Positions 9,816-23,540 of a stretch of DNA of 64,000 bases are shown in pieces. The notes under the pieces are model-generated. The model was given only the letters and a program-made list of their open reading frames with translations, searched no databases and was not told the origin of the DNA. Source of the DNA: Hydractinia symbiolongicarpus (taxonomy: Eukaryota > Cnidaria > Hydrozoa > Anthoathecata > Hydractiniidae); assembly GCF_029227915.1 (NCBI RefSeq), contig NC_079876.1, positions 36,811,828 to 36,875,827 on the forward strand, given 5' to 3'. Position numbers and translations under genes: made by a program. Position 1 is the stretch's first letter; each line of letters begins with the position of its first letter.

Positions 9816-10680
9816 CTTAAAATTGTGAAAGTGAGACAATTGGATTCCAAGATATAACATTCTTCTTAATTTGACGTGATTGTCGGAACTCAGCGATTAC
9901 ACTGGGCGCTGTGGTAACGCTTCATTTAAAAATTTGGATAAATAATTCATTTTTTCTGTGGGACCAATCCTAGCCGTTATCGCGCGCTGAAGAAATAGCG
10001 ACGGTTTCAAAAACTACATCTCATTGACTTTCTAACGGTATCAATCCGTTTGAGTTACAACGGTTGAGTCACATATTCGTACCAACATGTATTTCGTCCT
10101 ATTTTTCCCGAACTACTAGGTTGTATGGTTTTTAACAGTGAAACGATTGACTGTGGGACTTAATTGAACTGATTATGGACTGTGACCTTAAAAATGTTAT
10201 AAGTGAGACAAGTGGACTCCAAGAAATAACATTCTTTTTAATTTGACATGATTGCCGGAACTCAGCGATTACACTGGGCGCTGTGGTAGTGTTTCATTTA
10301 AGAATTTAGATAAATAAGTCATTTTATACTGTGGAACCAATCCTAGCCCTTATCGTGCGCTGAAGAAATAGCGACAGTTTCAAAAACTACATCTCATTGA
10401 CTTTCTAACGGTATCAATCCGCTTCAGTTACAACGGTTGCGTCACATATTCGTACCAACATCTATTTAACGATATTTTTCTCATATTACTAAGTTGTATG
10501 GCTTTTAAAAGAGAAACAATTGACTGTGGGACTTAATTGAACTGATTATGGACTGTGACCTTATAAATGGTATAAGTTAGACAAGTGGACTCCATGAAAA
10601 ACATTCTTTTTAATTTGACGTGATTGTCGGAACTCAGCGATTACACTGGGCGCTGTGGTAACGCTTCATTTAAAAATTTG
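9816..10680. repeat. Satellite monomers of mixed type
   Basis: These are ordinary monomers that alternate the taacgcttc/ataattcattttttc type with the tagtg/taagtcatttt type. Only short-range similarity to neighbours is seen, and no gene. Confidence 0.6.
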
Positions 10681-13600
10681 GATAAATAATTCATTTTTTC
10701 TGTGGGACCAATCCTAGCCGTTATCGCGCGCTGAAGAAATAGCGACGGTTTCAAAAACTACATCTGATTGACTTTCTAACGGTATCAATCCGTTTGAGTT
10801 ACAACGGTTGAGTCACATATTCGTACCAACATGTATTTCGTCCTATTTTTCCCGTACTACTAGGTTGTATGGTTTTTAACAGTGAAACGATTGACTATGG
10901 GACTTAATTGAACTGATTATGGACTGTGACCTTAAAAATGTTATAAGTGAGACAAGTGGACTCCAAGAAATAATATTCTTTTTAATTTGACATGATTGCC
11001 GGAACTCAGCGATTACACTGGGCGCTGTGGTAGCGCTTCATTTAAGAATTTAGATAAATAAGTCATTTTTTACTGTGGAACCAATCCTAGCCGTTTTCGC
11101 GCGCTGAAGAAATAGCGACAGTTTCAAAAACTAAATTTCATTGACTTTCTAACAGTATCAATCCGTTTGAGTTACAACGGTTGAGTCACATATTCGTACC
11201 AACATGTATTTCCTGATATTTTTCCGGTATTACTAGGTTGTACGGCTTTTAACAATGAAACGATTGACTGTGGGACTAAATTGAACTGATTTTAGACTGT
11301 GACCTTATAAATGGTATAAGTGAGACAAGTGGACTCCATGAAAAACATTCTTTTTAATTTGACATGATTGTCGGAACTCAGCGATTACACGGGGCGCTGT
11401 GGTAGCGCTTCATTTAAAAATTTAGATAAATAATTCTTTTTTTCTGTGGGACCAACCCTAGCCGTTATCGCGCGCTGAAGAAATAGCGACAGTTTCAAAA
11501 ACTACATCTCATTGACTTTCTAACGGTATCAATCCGCTTCAGTTACAACGGTTGCGTCACATATTCGTACCAACATATATTTAACGATATTTTTCTCATA
11601 TTACTAAGTTGTATGGGTTTTAAAAGAGAAACAATTGACTGTGGGACTTAATTGAACTGATTATGGACTGTGACCTTATAAATGGTATAAGTGACACAAG
11701 TGGACTCCATGAAAAACATTCTTTTTAATTTGACATGATTGTCGGAACTCAGCGATTTCACGGGGCGCTGTGGTAGCGCTTCATTTAAAAATTAAGATAA
11801 AAAAGTCATTTTTTACTGTGGAACCAATCCTAGCCGTTTTCGCGCGCTGAAGAAATAGCGACAGTTTCAAAAACTAAATTTCATTGACTTTCTAACAGTA
11901 TCAATCCGTTTGAGTTACAACGGTTGCGTCACATATTCGTACCAACATATATTTAACGATATTTTTCTCATATTACTAAGTTGTATGGGTTTTAAAAGAG
12001 AAACAATTGACTGTGGGACTTAATTGAACTGATTATGGACTGTGACCTTATAAATGGTATAAGTGAGACAAGTGGACTCCATGAAAAACATTCTTTTTAA
12101 TTTGACATGATTGTCGGAACTCAGCGATTTCACGGGGCGCTGTGGTAGCGCTTCATTTAAAAATTAAGATAAAAAAGTCATTTTTTACTGTGGAACCAAT
12201 CCTAGCCGTTTTCGCGCGCTGAAGAAATAGCGACAGTTTCAAAAACTAAATTTCATTGACTTTCTAACAGTATCAATCCGTTTGAGTTACAACGGTTGAG
12301 TCACATATTCGTACCAACATGTATTTCCTGATATTTTTCCGGTATTACTAGGTTGTATGGGTTTTAAAAGAGAAACAATTGACTGTGGGACTTAATTGAA
12401 CTGATTATGGACTGTGACCTTATAAATGTTATAAGTGAGACAAGTGGACTCCATGAAAAACATTCTTTTTAATTTGACATGATTGTCGGAACTCAGCGAT
12501 TTCACGGGGCGCTGTGGTAGCGCTTCATTTAAAAATTAAGATAAAAAAGTCATTTTTTACTGTGGGACCAATCCTAGCCGTTATCGCGCGCAGAAGAAAT
12601 AGCGACAGTTTCAAACACTACATCTCATTGACTTTCTAACGGTATCAATCCGTTTGAGTTACAACGGTTGAGTAACATATTCGTACCAACATGTATTTCG
12701 TCCTATTTTGCCCGTATTACTAGGTTGTATGTTTTTTAACAGTGAAACGATTGACTGTGGGACTTAATTGAACTGATTATGGACTGTGATCTTAAAAATG
12801 TTATAAGTGAGACAAGTGGACTCCAAGAAATAACATTCTTTTTAATTTGACATGATTGCCGGAACTCAGTGATTACACTGGGCGCTGTGGTAGCGCTTCA
12901 TTTAAGAATTTAGATAAATAAGTCATTTTTTACTGTGGAACCAATCCTAGCCGTTTTCGCGCGCCGAAGAAATAGCGACAGTTTCAAAAACTAAATTTCA
13001 TTGACTTTCTAACAGTATCAATCCGTTTGAGTTACAACGGTTGAGTCACATATTCGTACCAACATGTACTTCCTGATATTTTTCCGGTATTACTAGGTTG
13101 TACGGCTTTTAACAATGAAACGATTGACTGTGGGACTAAATTGAACTGATTTTAGACTGTGACCTTATAAATGGTATAAGTGAGACAAGTGGACTCCATG
13201 AAAAACATTCTTTTTAATTTGACATGATTGTCGAAACTCAGCGATTACACGGGGCGCTGTGGTAGCGCTTCATTTAAAAATTTAGATAAATAATTCATTT
13301 TTTCTGTGGGACCAACCCTAGCCGTTATCGCGCGCTGAAAAAATAGCGACAGTTTCAAAAACTACATCTCATTGACTTTCTAACGGTATCAATCCGCTTC
13401 AGTTACAACGGTTGCGTCACATATTCGTACCAACATATATTTAACGATATTTTTCTCATATTACTAAGTTGTATGGGTTTTAAAAGAGAAACAATTGACT
13501 GTGGGACTTAATTGAACTGATTATGGACTGTGACCTTATAAATGGTATAAGTGAGACAAGTGGACTCCATGAAAAACATTCTTTTTAATTTGACATGATT

Positions 13601-13790
13601 GTCGGAACTCAGCGATTACACGGGGCGCTGTGGTAGCGCTTCATTTAAAAATTAAGATAAAAAAGTCATTTTTTACTGTGGAACCAATCCTAGCCGTTTT
13701 CGCGCGCTGAAGAAATAGCGACAGTTTCAAAAACTAAACTTCATTGACTTTCTAACAGTATCAATCCGTTTGAGTTACAACGGTTGAGTC
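10680..13790. repeat. Higher-order duplication, offset 1860 bp (5 monomers)
   Basis: 10680-11930 and 12540-13790 match at an exact offset of 1860 with few differences. Shared private words include ccgttttcgcgcgc, gtatttcctgat, ttgtacggcttttaacaatg and ccatgaaaaacattc. Between the copies, near-identical monomers at about 11762 and 12134 repeat in tandem. Confidence 0.75.
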
Positions 13791-16340
13791 ACATATTCGT
13801 ACCAACATGTATTTCCTGATATTTTTCCGGTATTACTAGGTTGTATGGCTTTTAACAATGAAACGATTGACTGTGGGACTAAATTGAACTGATTTTAGAC
13901 TGTGACCTTATAAATGGTATAAGTGAGACAAGTGGACTCCATGAAAAACATTCTTTTTAATTTGACATAAATAATTCATTTTTTCTGTGGGACCAACCCT
14001 AGCCGTTATCGCGCGCTGAAGAAATAGCGACAGTTTTAAAAACTACATCTCATTGACTTTCTAACGGTATCAATCCGCTTCAGTTACAACGGTTGCGTCA
14101 CATATTCGTACCAACATATATTTAACGATATTTTTCTCATATTACTAAGTTGTATGGCTTTTAAAAGAGAAACAATTGACTGTGGGACTTAATTGAACTG
14201 ATTTTGGACTGTGACCTTATAAATGTTAAAGGGAGACAATTGGACTCCAAGAAATAACATTCTTCTTAATTTGACATGATTGCCGAAACTCAGCGATTAC
14301 ACTGGGCGCTGTGGTAGCGCTTCAATTAAAAATTAAACATAAAAAAGTCATTTTTTACTGTGGGACCAATCCTAGCCGTTATCGCGCGCAGGAGAAATAG
14401 CGACAGTTTCAAAAACTACATTTCATTGACTTTTTAACGGTGACAGTCCGTTTGAGTGACAACCGTTGGGTCACATATTCGTACCAACATGTGTTTAGCG
14501 ATATTTTTCCGGTATTACTAGGTTGCATCGCTTTTAACAGTAAAACGATTGACTGTGGGACTTAATTGAACTGATTATAGACTGTGACCTTAAAATGTGA
14601 AAGTGAGACAATTGGACTCCAAGATATAACATTCTTCTTAATTTGACGTGATTGTCGGAACTCAGCGATTACACTGGGCGCTGTGGTAACGCTTCAGTTA
14701 AAAATTTAGATAAATAATTCATTTTTTCTGTGGGACCCATTCTAGCCGTTATCGCACGCTGAAGAAATAGCGACAGTTTCAAAAACTACATCTCATTGAC
14801 TTTCTAACGGTATCAATCCGCTTCAGTTACCACGGTTGCGTCACATATTCGTACCAACATATATTTAACGATATTTTTCTCATATTACTAAGTTGTATGG
14901 GTTTTAAAATAGAAACAATTGACTGTGGGACTTAATTGAACTGATTATGGACTGTGACCTTATAAATGGTATAAGTGAGACAAGTGGACTCCATGAAAAA
15001 CATTCTTTTTAATTTGACATGATTGTCGGAACTCAGCGATTACACGGGGCGCTGTGGTAGCGCTTCATTTAAAAATTAAGATAAAAAAGTCATTTTTTAC
15101 TGTGGAACCAATCCTAGCCGTTTTCGCGCGCTGAAGAAATAGCGACAGGTTCAAAAACTAAATTTCATTGACTTTCTAACAGTATCAATCCGTTTGAGTT
15201 ACAACGGTTGAGTCACATATTCGTACAAACATGTATTTCCTGATATTTTTCCGGTATTACTAGGTTGTATGGCTTTTAACAATGAAACGATTGACTGTGG
15301 GACTAAATTGAACTGATTTTAGACTGTGACCTTATAAATGGTATAAGTGAGACAAGTGGACTCCATGAAAAACATTCTTTTTAATTTGACATAAATAATT
15401 CATTTTTTTTGTGGGACCAACCCTAGCCGTTATCGCGCGCTGAAGAAATAGCGACAGTTTTAAAAACTACATCTCATTGACTTTCTAACGGTATCAATCC
15501 GCTTCAGTTACAACGGTTGCGTCACATATTCGTACCAACATATATTTAACGATATTTTTCTCATATTACTAAGTTGTATGGCTTTTAAAAGAGAAACAAT
15601 TGACTGTGGGACTTAATTGAACTGATTATGGACTGTGACCTTATAAATGTTAAAGGGAGACAATTGGACCCCAAGAAATAACATTCTTCTTAATTTGACA
15701 TGATTGCCGAAACTCAGCGATTACACTGGGCGCTGTGGTAGCGCTTCAATTAAAAATTAAACATAAGAAAGTCATTTTTTACTGTGGGACCAATCCTAGC
15801 CGTTATCGCGCGCAGGAGAAATAGCGACAGTTTCAAAAACTACATTTCATTGACTTTTTAACGGTGACAGTCCGTTTGAGTGACAACCGTTGGGTCACAT
15901 ATTCGTACCAACATGTGTTTAGCGATATTTTTCCGGTATTACTAGGTTGCATCGCTTTTAACAGTAAAACGATTGACTGTGGGACTTAATTGAACTGATT
16001 ATGGACTGTGACCTTAAAATGTGAAAGTGAGACAAATGGACTCCCAGATATAACATTCTTCTTAATTTGACGTCATTGTCGGAACTCAGCGATTACACTG
16101 GGCGCTGTGGTAACGCTTCAGTTAAAAATTTAGAAAAATAATTCATTTTTTCTGTGGGACCCATTCTAGCCGTTATCACACGCTGAAGAAATAGCGACAG
16201 TTTCAAAAACTACATCTCATTGACTTTCTAACGGTATCAATCCGTTTGAGTTACAACGGTTGAGTCACATATTCGTACCAACATGCATTTCGCCCTATTT
16301 TTCCCGTATTACTAGGTTGTATGGTTTTTAACAGTGAAAC
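13620..16340. repeat. Higher-order duplication, offset ~1424 bp, marked by a 62-bp deletion
   Basis: Two copies start at about 13620 and 15045. Both contain a monomer lacking about 62 bp, so that tttgaca runs straight into taaataattc (near 13968 and 15391). Both also share aaatgttaaagggagac, attaaacata and gcgcgcaggagaaatag. The shared deletion is a single event inherited by both copies. Confidence 0.75.
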
Positions 16341-19300
16341 GATTGACTGTGGGACTTAATTAAACTGATTATAGACTGTGACCTTAAAAATGTTATAAGT
16401 GAGACAAGTGGACTCCAAGAAGTAACCATCTTTTTAATTTGAAATGATTGCCGGAACTCAGCGATTACACTGGGCGCTGTGGTAGCGCTTCATTTAAGAA
16501 TTTAGATAAATAAGTCATTCTTTACTGTGGGACCAATCCTAGCCGTTATTGCGCGCTGAAAAAGTAGCGACAGTTTCAAAAACTACATTTCATTGAATTT
16601 CTAACAGTATCAATCCGTTTGAGTTACAACGGTTGAGTCACATATTCGTACCAACATGTATTTTGCGATATTTATCTGATATTACTAGGTTGCATCGCGT
16701 TTAGCAGTGAAACGATTGACTGTCGGACTTAATTGAACTAACTTTGGACTGTGACCTGATAAATGTGATAAGTGAAAAAAATTGGACTCCAAGAAGTAAC
16801 CATCTTTTTAATTTGAAATGATTGCCGGAACTCAGCGATTACACTGGGCGCTGTGGTAGCGCTTCATTTAAGAATTTAGATAAATAAGTCATTCTTTACT
16901 GTGGGACCAATCCTAGCCGTTATTGCGCGCTGAAAAAGTAGCGACAGTTTCAAAAACTACATTTCATTGAATTTCTAACAGTATCAATCCGTTTGAGTTA
17001 CAACGGTTGAGTCACATATTCGTACCAACATGTATTTCGTGATATTTTTCCGGTATTACTAGGTTGTATGGCTTTTAACAGTGAAACGATTGACTATGGG
17101 ACTTAATTGAACTGATTATGGACTGTGACCTTAAAAATGTGAAAGTGAGACAATTGGACTCCAAGAAAGAACATTCTTCTTAATTTGACATGATTGCCGA
17201 AACTCAGCGATTACACTGGGCGCTGTAGTGGCGCTTCAATTAAAAATTAAGATAAAAAAGTCATTTTTACTGTGGGACCAATCCTAGCCGTTATCGCGCG
17301 CAGAAGAAATAGCGACAGTTTCAAAAACTACATTTCATTGACTTTTTAACGGTGACAATCCGTTTGAGTTACAACCGTTGGGTCACATATTCGTACCAAC
17401 ATGTATTTAGCGATATTCTTAAGGTATTACTAGGTTGCATCGCTTTTAACAGTGAAACGATTGACTGTGGGACTTAATTGAACTGATTATGGACTGTGAC
17501 CTTAAAAATGTGAAAGTGGGACAATTGGACTCCAAGATATAACATTCTTCTTAATTTGACGTGATTGTCGGAACTCAGCGATTACACTGGGCGCTGTGGT
17601 AACGCTTCATTTAAAAATTTAGATAAACAATTCATTTTTTCAGTGGGACCAATCCTAGCCGTTATCGCGCGCTGAAGAAATAGCGACAGTTTCAAAAACT
17701 ACATCTCATTGACTTTCTAACGTTATGAATCCGTTTGAGTTACAACGGTTGAGTCACATATTCGTACCAACATGTATTTCGTCCTATTTTTCCCGTATTA
17801 CTAGGTTGTATGGTTTTTAACAGTGAATCGATTCACTGTGGGACTTAATTGAACTGATTATGGACTGTGACCTTAAAAATGGTATAAGTGAGACAAGTGG
17901 ACTCCAAGAAATAACATTCTTTTTATTTTGACATGATTGCCGGAACTCAGCGATTACACTGGGCGCTGTGGTAGCGCTTCATTTAAGAATTTAGATAAAT
18001 AAGTCATTCTTTACTGTGGGACCAATCCTAGCCGTTATTGCGCGCTGAAAAAGTAGCGACAGTTTCAAAAACTACATTTCATTGAATTCCTAACAGTATC
18101 AATTCGTTTGAGTTACAACGGTTGAGTCACATATTCGTACCAACATGTATTTAGCGATATTTATCTGATATTACTAGGTTGCATCGCGTTTAGCAGTGAA
18201 ACGATTGACTGTGGGACTTAATTGAACTAACTTTGGACTGTGACCTGATAAATGTGATAAGTGAAAAAAATTGGACTCCAAGAAGTAACCATCTTTTTAA
18301 TTTGAAATGATTGCCGGAACTCAGCGATTACACTGGGCGCTGTGGTAGCGCTTCATTTAAGAATTTGGATAAATAAGTCATTATTTACTGTGGGACCAAT
18401 CCTAGCCATTATCGCGCGCTGAAGAAATAGCGACAGTTTCAAAAACTACATCTCATTGACTTTCTAACGTTATGAATCCGTTTGAGTTACAACGGTTGAG
18501 TCACATATTCGTACCAACATGTATTTCGTCCTATTTTTCCCGTATTACTAGGTTGTATGGTTTTTAACAGTGAATCGATTCACTGTGGGACTTAATTGAA
18601 CTGATTATGGACTGTGACCTTATAAATGTTAAAGGGAGACAATTGGACTCCAAGAAATAACATTCTTCTTAATTTGACATGATTGCCGAAACTCAGCGAT
18701 TACACTGGGCGCTGTGGTAGCGCTTCAATTAAAAATTAAACATAAGAAAGTCATTTTTTACTGTGGGACCAATCCTAGCCGTTATCGCGCGCAGGAGAAA
18801 TAGCGACAGTTTCAAAAACTACATTTCATTGACTTTTTAACGGTGACAGTCCGTTTGAGTGACAACCGTTGGGTCACATATTCGTACCAACATGTGTTTA
18901 GCGATATTTTTCCGGTATTACTAGGTTGCATCGCTTTTAACAGTAAAACGATTGACTGTGGGACTTAATTGAACTGATTATGGACTGTGACCTTAAAATG
19001 TGAAAGTGAGACAAATGGACTCCCAGATATAACATTCTTCTTAATTTGACGTCATTGTCGGAACTCAGCGATTACACTGGGCGCTGTGGTAACGCTTCAG
19101 TTAAAAATTTAGAAAAATAATTCATTTTTTCTGTGGGACCCATTCTAGCCGTTATCACACGCTGAAGAAATAGCGACAGTTTCAAAAACTACATCTCATT
19201 GACTTTCTAACGGTATCAATCCGTTTGAGTTACAACGGTTGAGTCACATATTCGTACCAACATGCATTTCGCCCTATTTTTCCCGTATTACTAGGTTGTA

Positions 19301-20880
19301 TGGTTTTTAACAGTGAAACGATTGACTGTGGGACTTAATTGAACTAACTTTGGACTGTGACCTGATAAATGTGATAAGTGAAAAAAATTGGACTCCAAGA
19401 AGTAACCATCTTTTTAATTTGAAATGATTGCCGGAACTCAGCGATTACACTGGGCGCTGTGGTAGCGCTTCATTTAAGAATTTAGATAAATAAGTCATTC
19501 TTTACTGTGGGACCAATCCTAGCCGTTATTGCGCGCTGAAAAAGTAGCGACAGTTTCAAAAACTACATTTCATTGAATTTCTAGCAGTATCAATCCGTTT
19601 GAGTTACAACGGTTGAGTCACATATTCGTACCAACATGTATTTCGTGATATTTTTCCGGTATTACTAGGTTGTATGGCTTTTAACAGTGAAACGATTGAC
19701 TATGGGACTTAATTGAACTGATTATGGACTGTGACCTTAAAAATGTGAAAGTGAGACAATTGGACTCCAAGAAAGAACATTCTTCTTAATTTGACATGAT
19801 TGCCGAAACTCAGCGATTACAATGGGCGCTGTGGTGGCGCTTCAATTAAAAATTAAGATAAAAAAGTCATTTTTACTGTGGGACCAATCCTAGCCGTTAT
19901 CGCGCGCAGAAGAAATAGCGACAGTTTCAAAAACCACATTTCATTGACTTTTTAACGGTGACAATCCGTTTGAGTTACAACCGTTGGGTCACATATTCGT
20001 ACCAACATGTATTTAGCGATATTCTTAAGGTATTACTAGGTTGCATCGCTTTTAACAGTGAAACGATTGACTGTGGGACTTAATTGAACTGATTATGGAC
20101 TGTGACCTTAAAAATGTGAAAGTGGGACAATTGGACTCCAAGATATAACATTCTTCTTAATTTGACGTGATTGTCGGAACTCAGCGATTACACTGGGCGC
20201 TGTGGTAACGCTTCATTTAAAAATTTAGATAAACAATTCATTTTTTCAGTGGGACCAATCCTAGCCGTTATCGCGCGCTGAAGAAATAGCGACAGTTTCA
20301 AAAACTACATCTCATTGACTTTCTAACGTTATGAATCCGTTTGAGTTACAACGGTTGAGTCACATATTCGTACCAACATGTATTTCGTCCTATTTTTCCC
20401 GTATTACTAGGTTGTATGGTTTTTAACAGTGAATCGATTCACTGTGGGACTTAATTGAACTGATTATGGACTGTGACCTTAAAAATGGTATAAGTGAGAC
20501 AAGTGGACTCCAAGAAATAACATTCTTTTTATTTTGACATGATTGCCGGAACTCAGCGATTACACTGGGCGCTGTGGTAGCGCTTCATTTAAGAATTTAG
20601 ATAAATAAGTCATTCTTTACTGTGGGACCAATCCTAGCCGTTATTGCGCGCTGAAAAAGTAGCGACAGTTTCAAAAACTACATTTCATTGAATTCCTAAC
20701 AGTATCAATCCGTTTGAGTTACAACGGTTGAGTCACATATTCGTACCAACATGTATTTAGCGATATTTATCTGATATTACTAGGTTGCATCGCGTTTAGC
20801 AGTGAAACGATTGACTGTGGGACTTAATTGAACTAACTTTGGACTGTGACCTGATAAATGTGATAAGTGAAAAAAATTGG
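15640..20880. repeat. Higher-order duplication, offset 2979 then 2606 bp
   Basis: 15640-16340 matches 18620-19320 at offset 2979 (8 monomers; shared attaaacataagaaag and gacccattctagccgttatcacacg). After that, 16730-18300 matches 19340-20870 at offset 2606 (7 monomers; shared gtagtggcgc/gtggtggcgc monomer, ttcttaaggtatt, cagtgaatcgattcac). The change of offset means one monomer was lost or gained between copies. Confidence 0.65.
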
Positions 20881-23540
20881 ACTCCAAGAAAGAACATTCT
20901 TCTTAATTTGACATGATTGCCGAAACTCAGCGATTACACTGGGCGCTGTGGTGGCGCTTCAATTAAAAATTAAGATAAAAAAGTCATTTTTTACTGTGGG
21001 ACCAATCCTAGCCGTTATCGCGCGCAGAAGAAATAGCGACAGTTTCAAAAACTACATTTCATTGACTTTTTAACGGTGACAATCCGTTTGAGTTTCAAAT
21101 CTTTGGGTCACATATTCGTACCAACATGTATTTAGCGATATTCTTAAGGTATTACTAGGTTGCATCGCTTTTAACAGTGAAACGATTGACTGTGGGACTT
21201 AATTGAACTGATTATGGACTGTGACCTTAAAAATGTGAAAGTGGGACAATTAAACTCCAAGATATAACATTCTTCTTAATTTGACGTGATTGTCGGAACT
21301 CAGCGATTACACTGGGCGCTGTGGTAAAGCTTCATTTAAAAATTTAGATAAATAATTCATTTTTTCAGTGGGACCAATCCTAGCCGTTATCGCGCGCTGA
21401 AGAAATAGCGACAGTTTCAAAAACTACATCTCATTGACTTTCTAACGTTATGAATCCGTTTGAGTTACAACGGTTGAGTCACATATTCGTACCAACATGT
21501 ATTTCGTCCTATTTTTCCCGTATTACTAGGTTGTATGGTTTTTAACAGTGAATCGATTGACTGTGGGACTTAATTGAACTGATTATGGACTGTGACCTTA
21601 TAAATGTGAAAGTGAGACAATTGGACTCCAAGAAAGAACATTCTTCTTAACTTGACATGATTGCTGAAACTCAGCGATTACACTGGGCGCTGTGGTGGCG
21701 CTTCAATTAAAAATTAAAATAAAAAAGTCATTTTTTACTGTGGGACCAATCCTAGCCGTTATAGCGCGCAGAAGAAATAGCGACAGTTTCATTAACTACA
21801 TTTCATTGACTTTTTAACGGTGACAATCCGTTTGAGTTACAACCGTTGGGTCACATATTCGTACCAACATGTATTTAGCGATATTCTTAAGGTATTACTA
21901 GGTTGCATCGCTTTTAACAGTGAAACGATTGACTGTGGGACTTAATTGAACTGATTATGGACTGTGACCTTAAAAATGTGAAAGTGGGACAATTGGACTC
22001 CAAGATATAACATTCTTCTTAATTTGACGTGATTGTCGGAACTCAGCGATTACACTGGGCGCTGTGGTAACGCTTCATTTTAAAATTTAGATAAATAATT
22101 CATTTTTTTAGTGGGACCAATCCTAGCCGTTATCGCGCGCTGAAGAAATAGCGACAGTTTCAAAAACTACATTTCATTGAATTTCTAACAGTATCAATCC
22201 GTTTGAGTTACAACGGTTGAGTCACATATTCGTACCAACATGTATTTCGTGATATTTTTCCGGTATTACTAGGTTGTATGGCTTTTAACAGTGAAACGAT
22301 TGACTATGGGACTTAATTGAACTGATTATGGACTGTGACCTTAAAAATGTGAAAGTGAGACAATTGGACTCCAAGAAAGAACATTCTTCTTAATTTGACA
22401 TGATTGCCGAAACTCAGCGATTACACTGGGCGCTGTGGTGGCGCTTCAATTAAAAATTAAGATAAAAAACTCATTTTTTACTGTGGGACCAATCCTAGCC
22501 GTTATCGCGCGCAGAAGAAATAGCGACTGTTTCAAAAACTACATTTCATTGACTTTTTAACGGTGACAATCCGTTTGAGTTACAACCGTTGGGTCACATA
22601 TTCGTACCAACATGTATTTAGCGATATTCTTAAGGTATTACTAGGTTGCATCGCTTTTAACAGTGAAACGATTGACTGTGGGACTTAATTGAACTGATTA
22701 TGGACTGTGACCTTAAAAATGTGAAAGTGGGACAATTGGACTCCAAGATATAACATTCTTCTTAATTTGACGTGATTGTCGGAACTCAGCGATTACACTG
22801 GGCGCTGTGGTAACGCTTCATTTAAAAATTTAGATAAATAATTCATTTTTTCAGTGCGACCAATCCTAGCCGTTATCGCGCGCTGAAGAAATAGCGACAG
22901 TTTCAAAAATTACATCTCATTGACTTTCTAACGTTATCAATCCGTTTGAGTTACAACGGTTGAGTCACATATTCGTACCAACATGTATTTCGTCCTATTT
23001 TTCCCGTATTACTAGGTTGTATGGTTTTTAACAGTGAATCGATTGACTGTGGGACTTAATTGAACTGATTATGGACTGTGACCTTAAAAATGGTATAAGT
23101 GAGAAAGTGGACTCCAAGAAATAACATTCCTTTTAATTTGACATGATTGCCGGAACTCAGCGATTACACTGGGCGCTGTGGTAGCGCTTCATTTAAGAAT
23201 TTAGATAAATAATTCATTTTTTCTATGGGACCAACCCTAGCCGTAATCGCGCGCTGAAGAAATAGCGACAGTTTCAAAAACTACATCCCATTGACTTTCT
23301 AACGGTATCAATCCGCTTCAGTTAAACCGGTTGCGTCACATATTCGTACGAACATATATTTAGCGATATTTTTCTCACATTACTAAGTTGTATGGCTTTT
23401 AAAAGTTAAACAATTGACTGTGGGACTTAATTGAACTGATTATGGACTGTGACCTTATAAATGTGAAAGTGAGACAATTGGACTCCAAGAAAGAACATTC
23501 TTCTTAATTTGACATGATTGCCGAAACTCAGCGATTACAC
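20880..23540. repeat. Monomers in a ~744-bp (two-monomer) alternation
   Basis: The gtggtggcgcttcaatt monomer appears with ggg at 20941, 21685 and 22428, each 743-744 bp apart, alternating with a taacgcttc type, then again at 23542 after three monomers. ttcttaaggtatt accompanies it each time. Confidence 0.6.
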
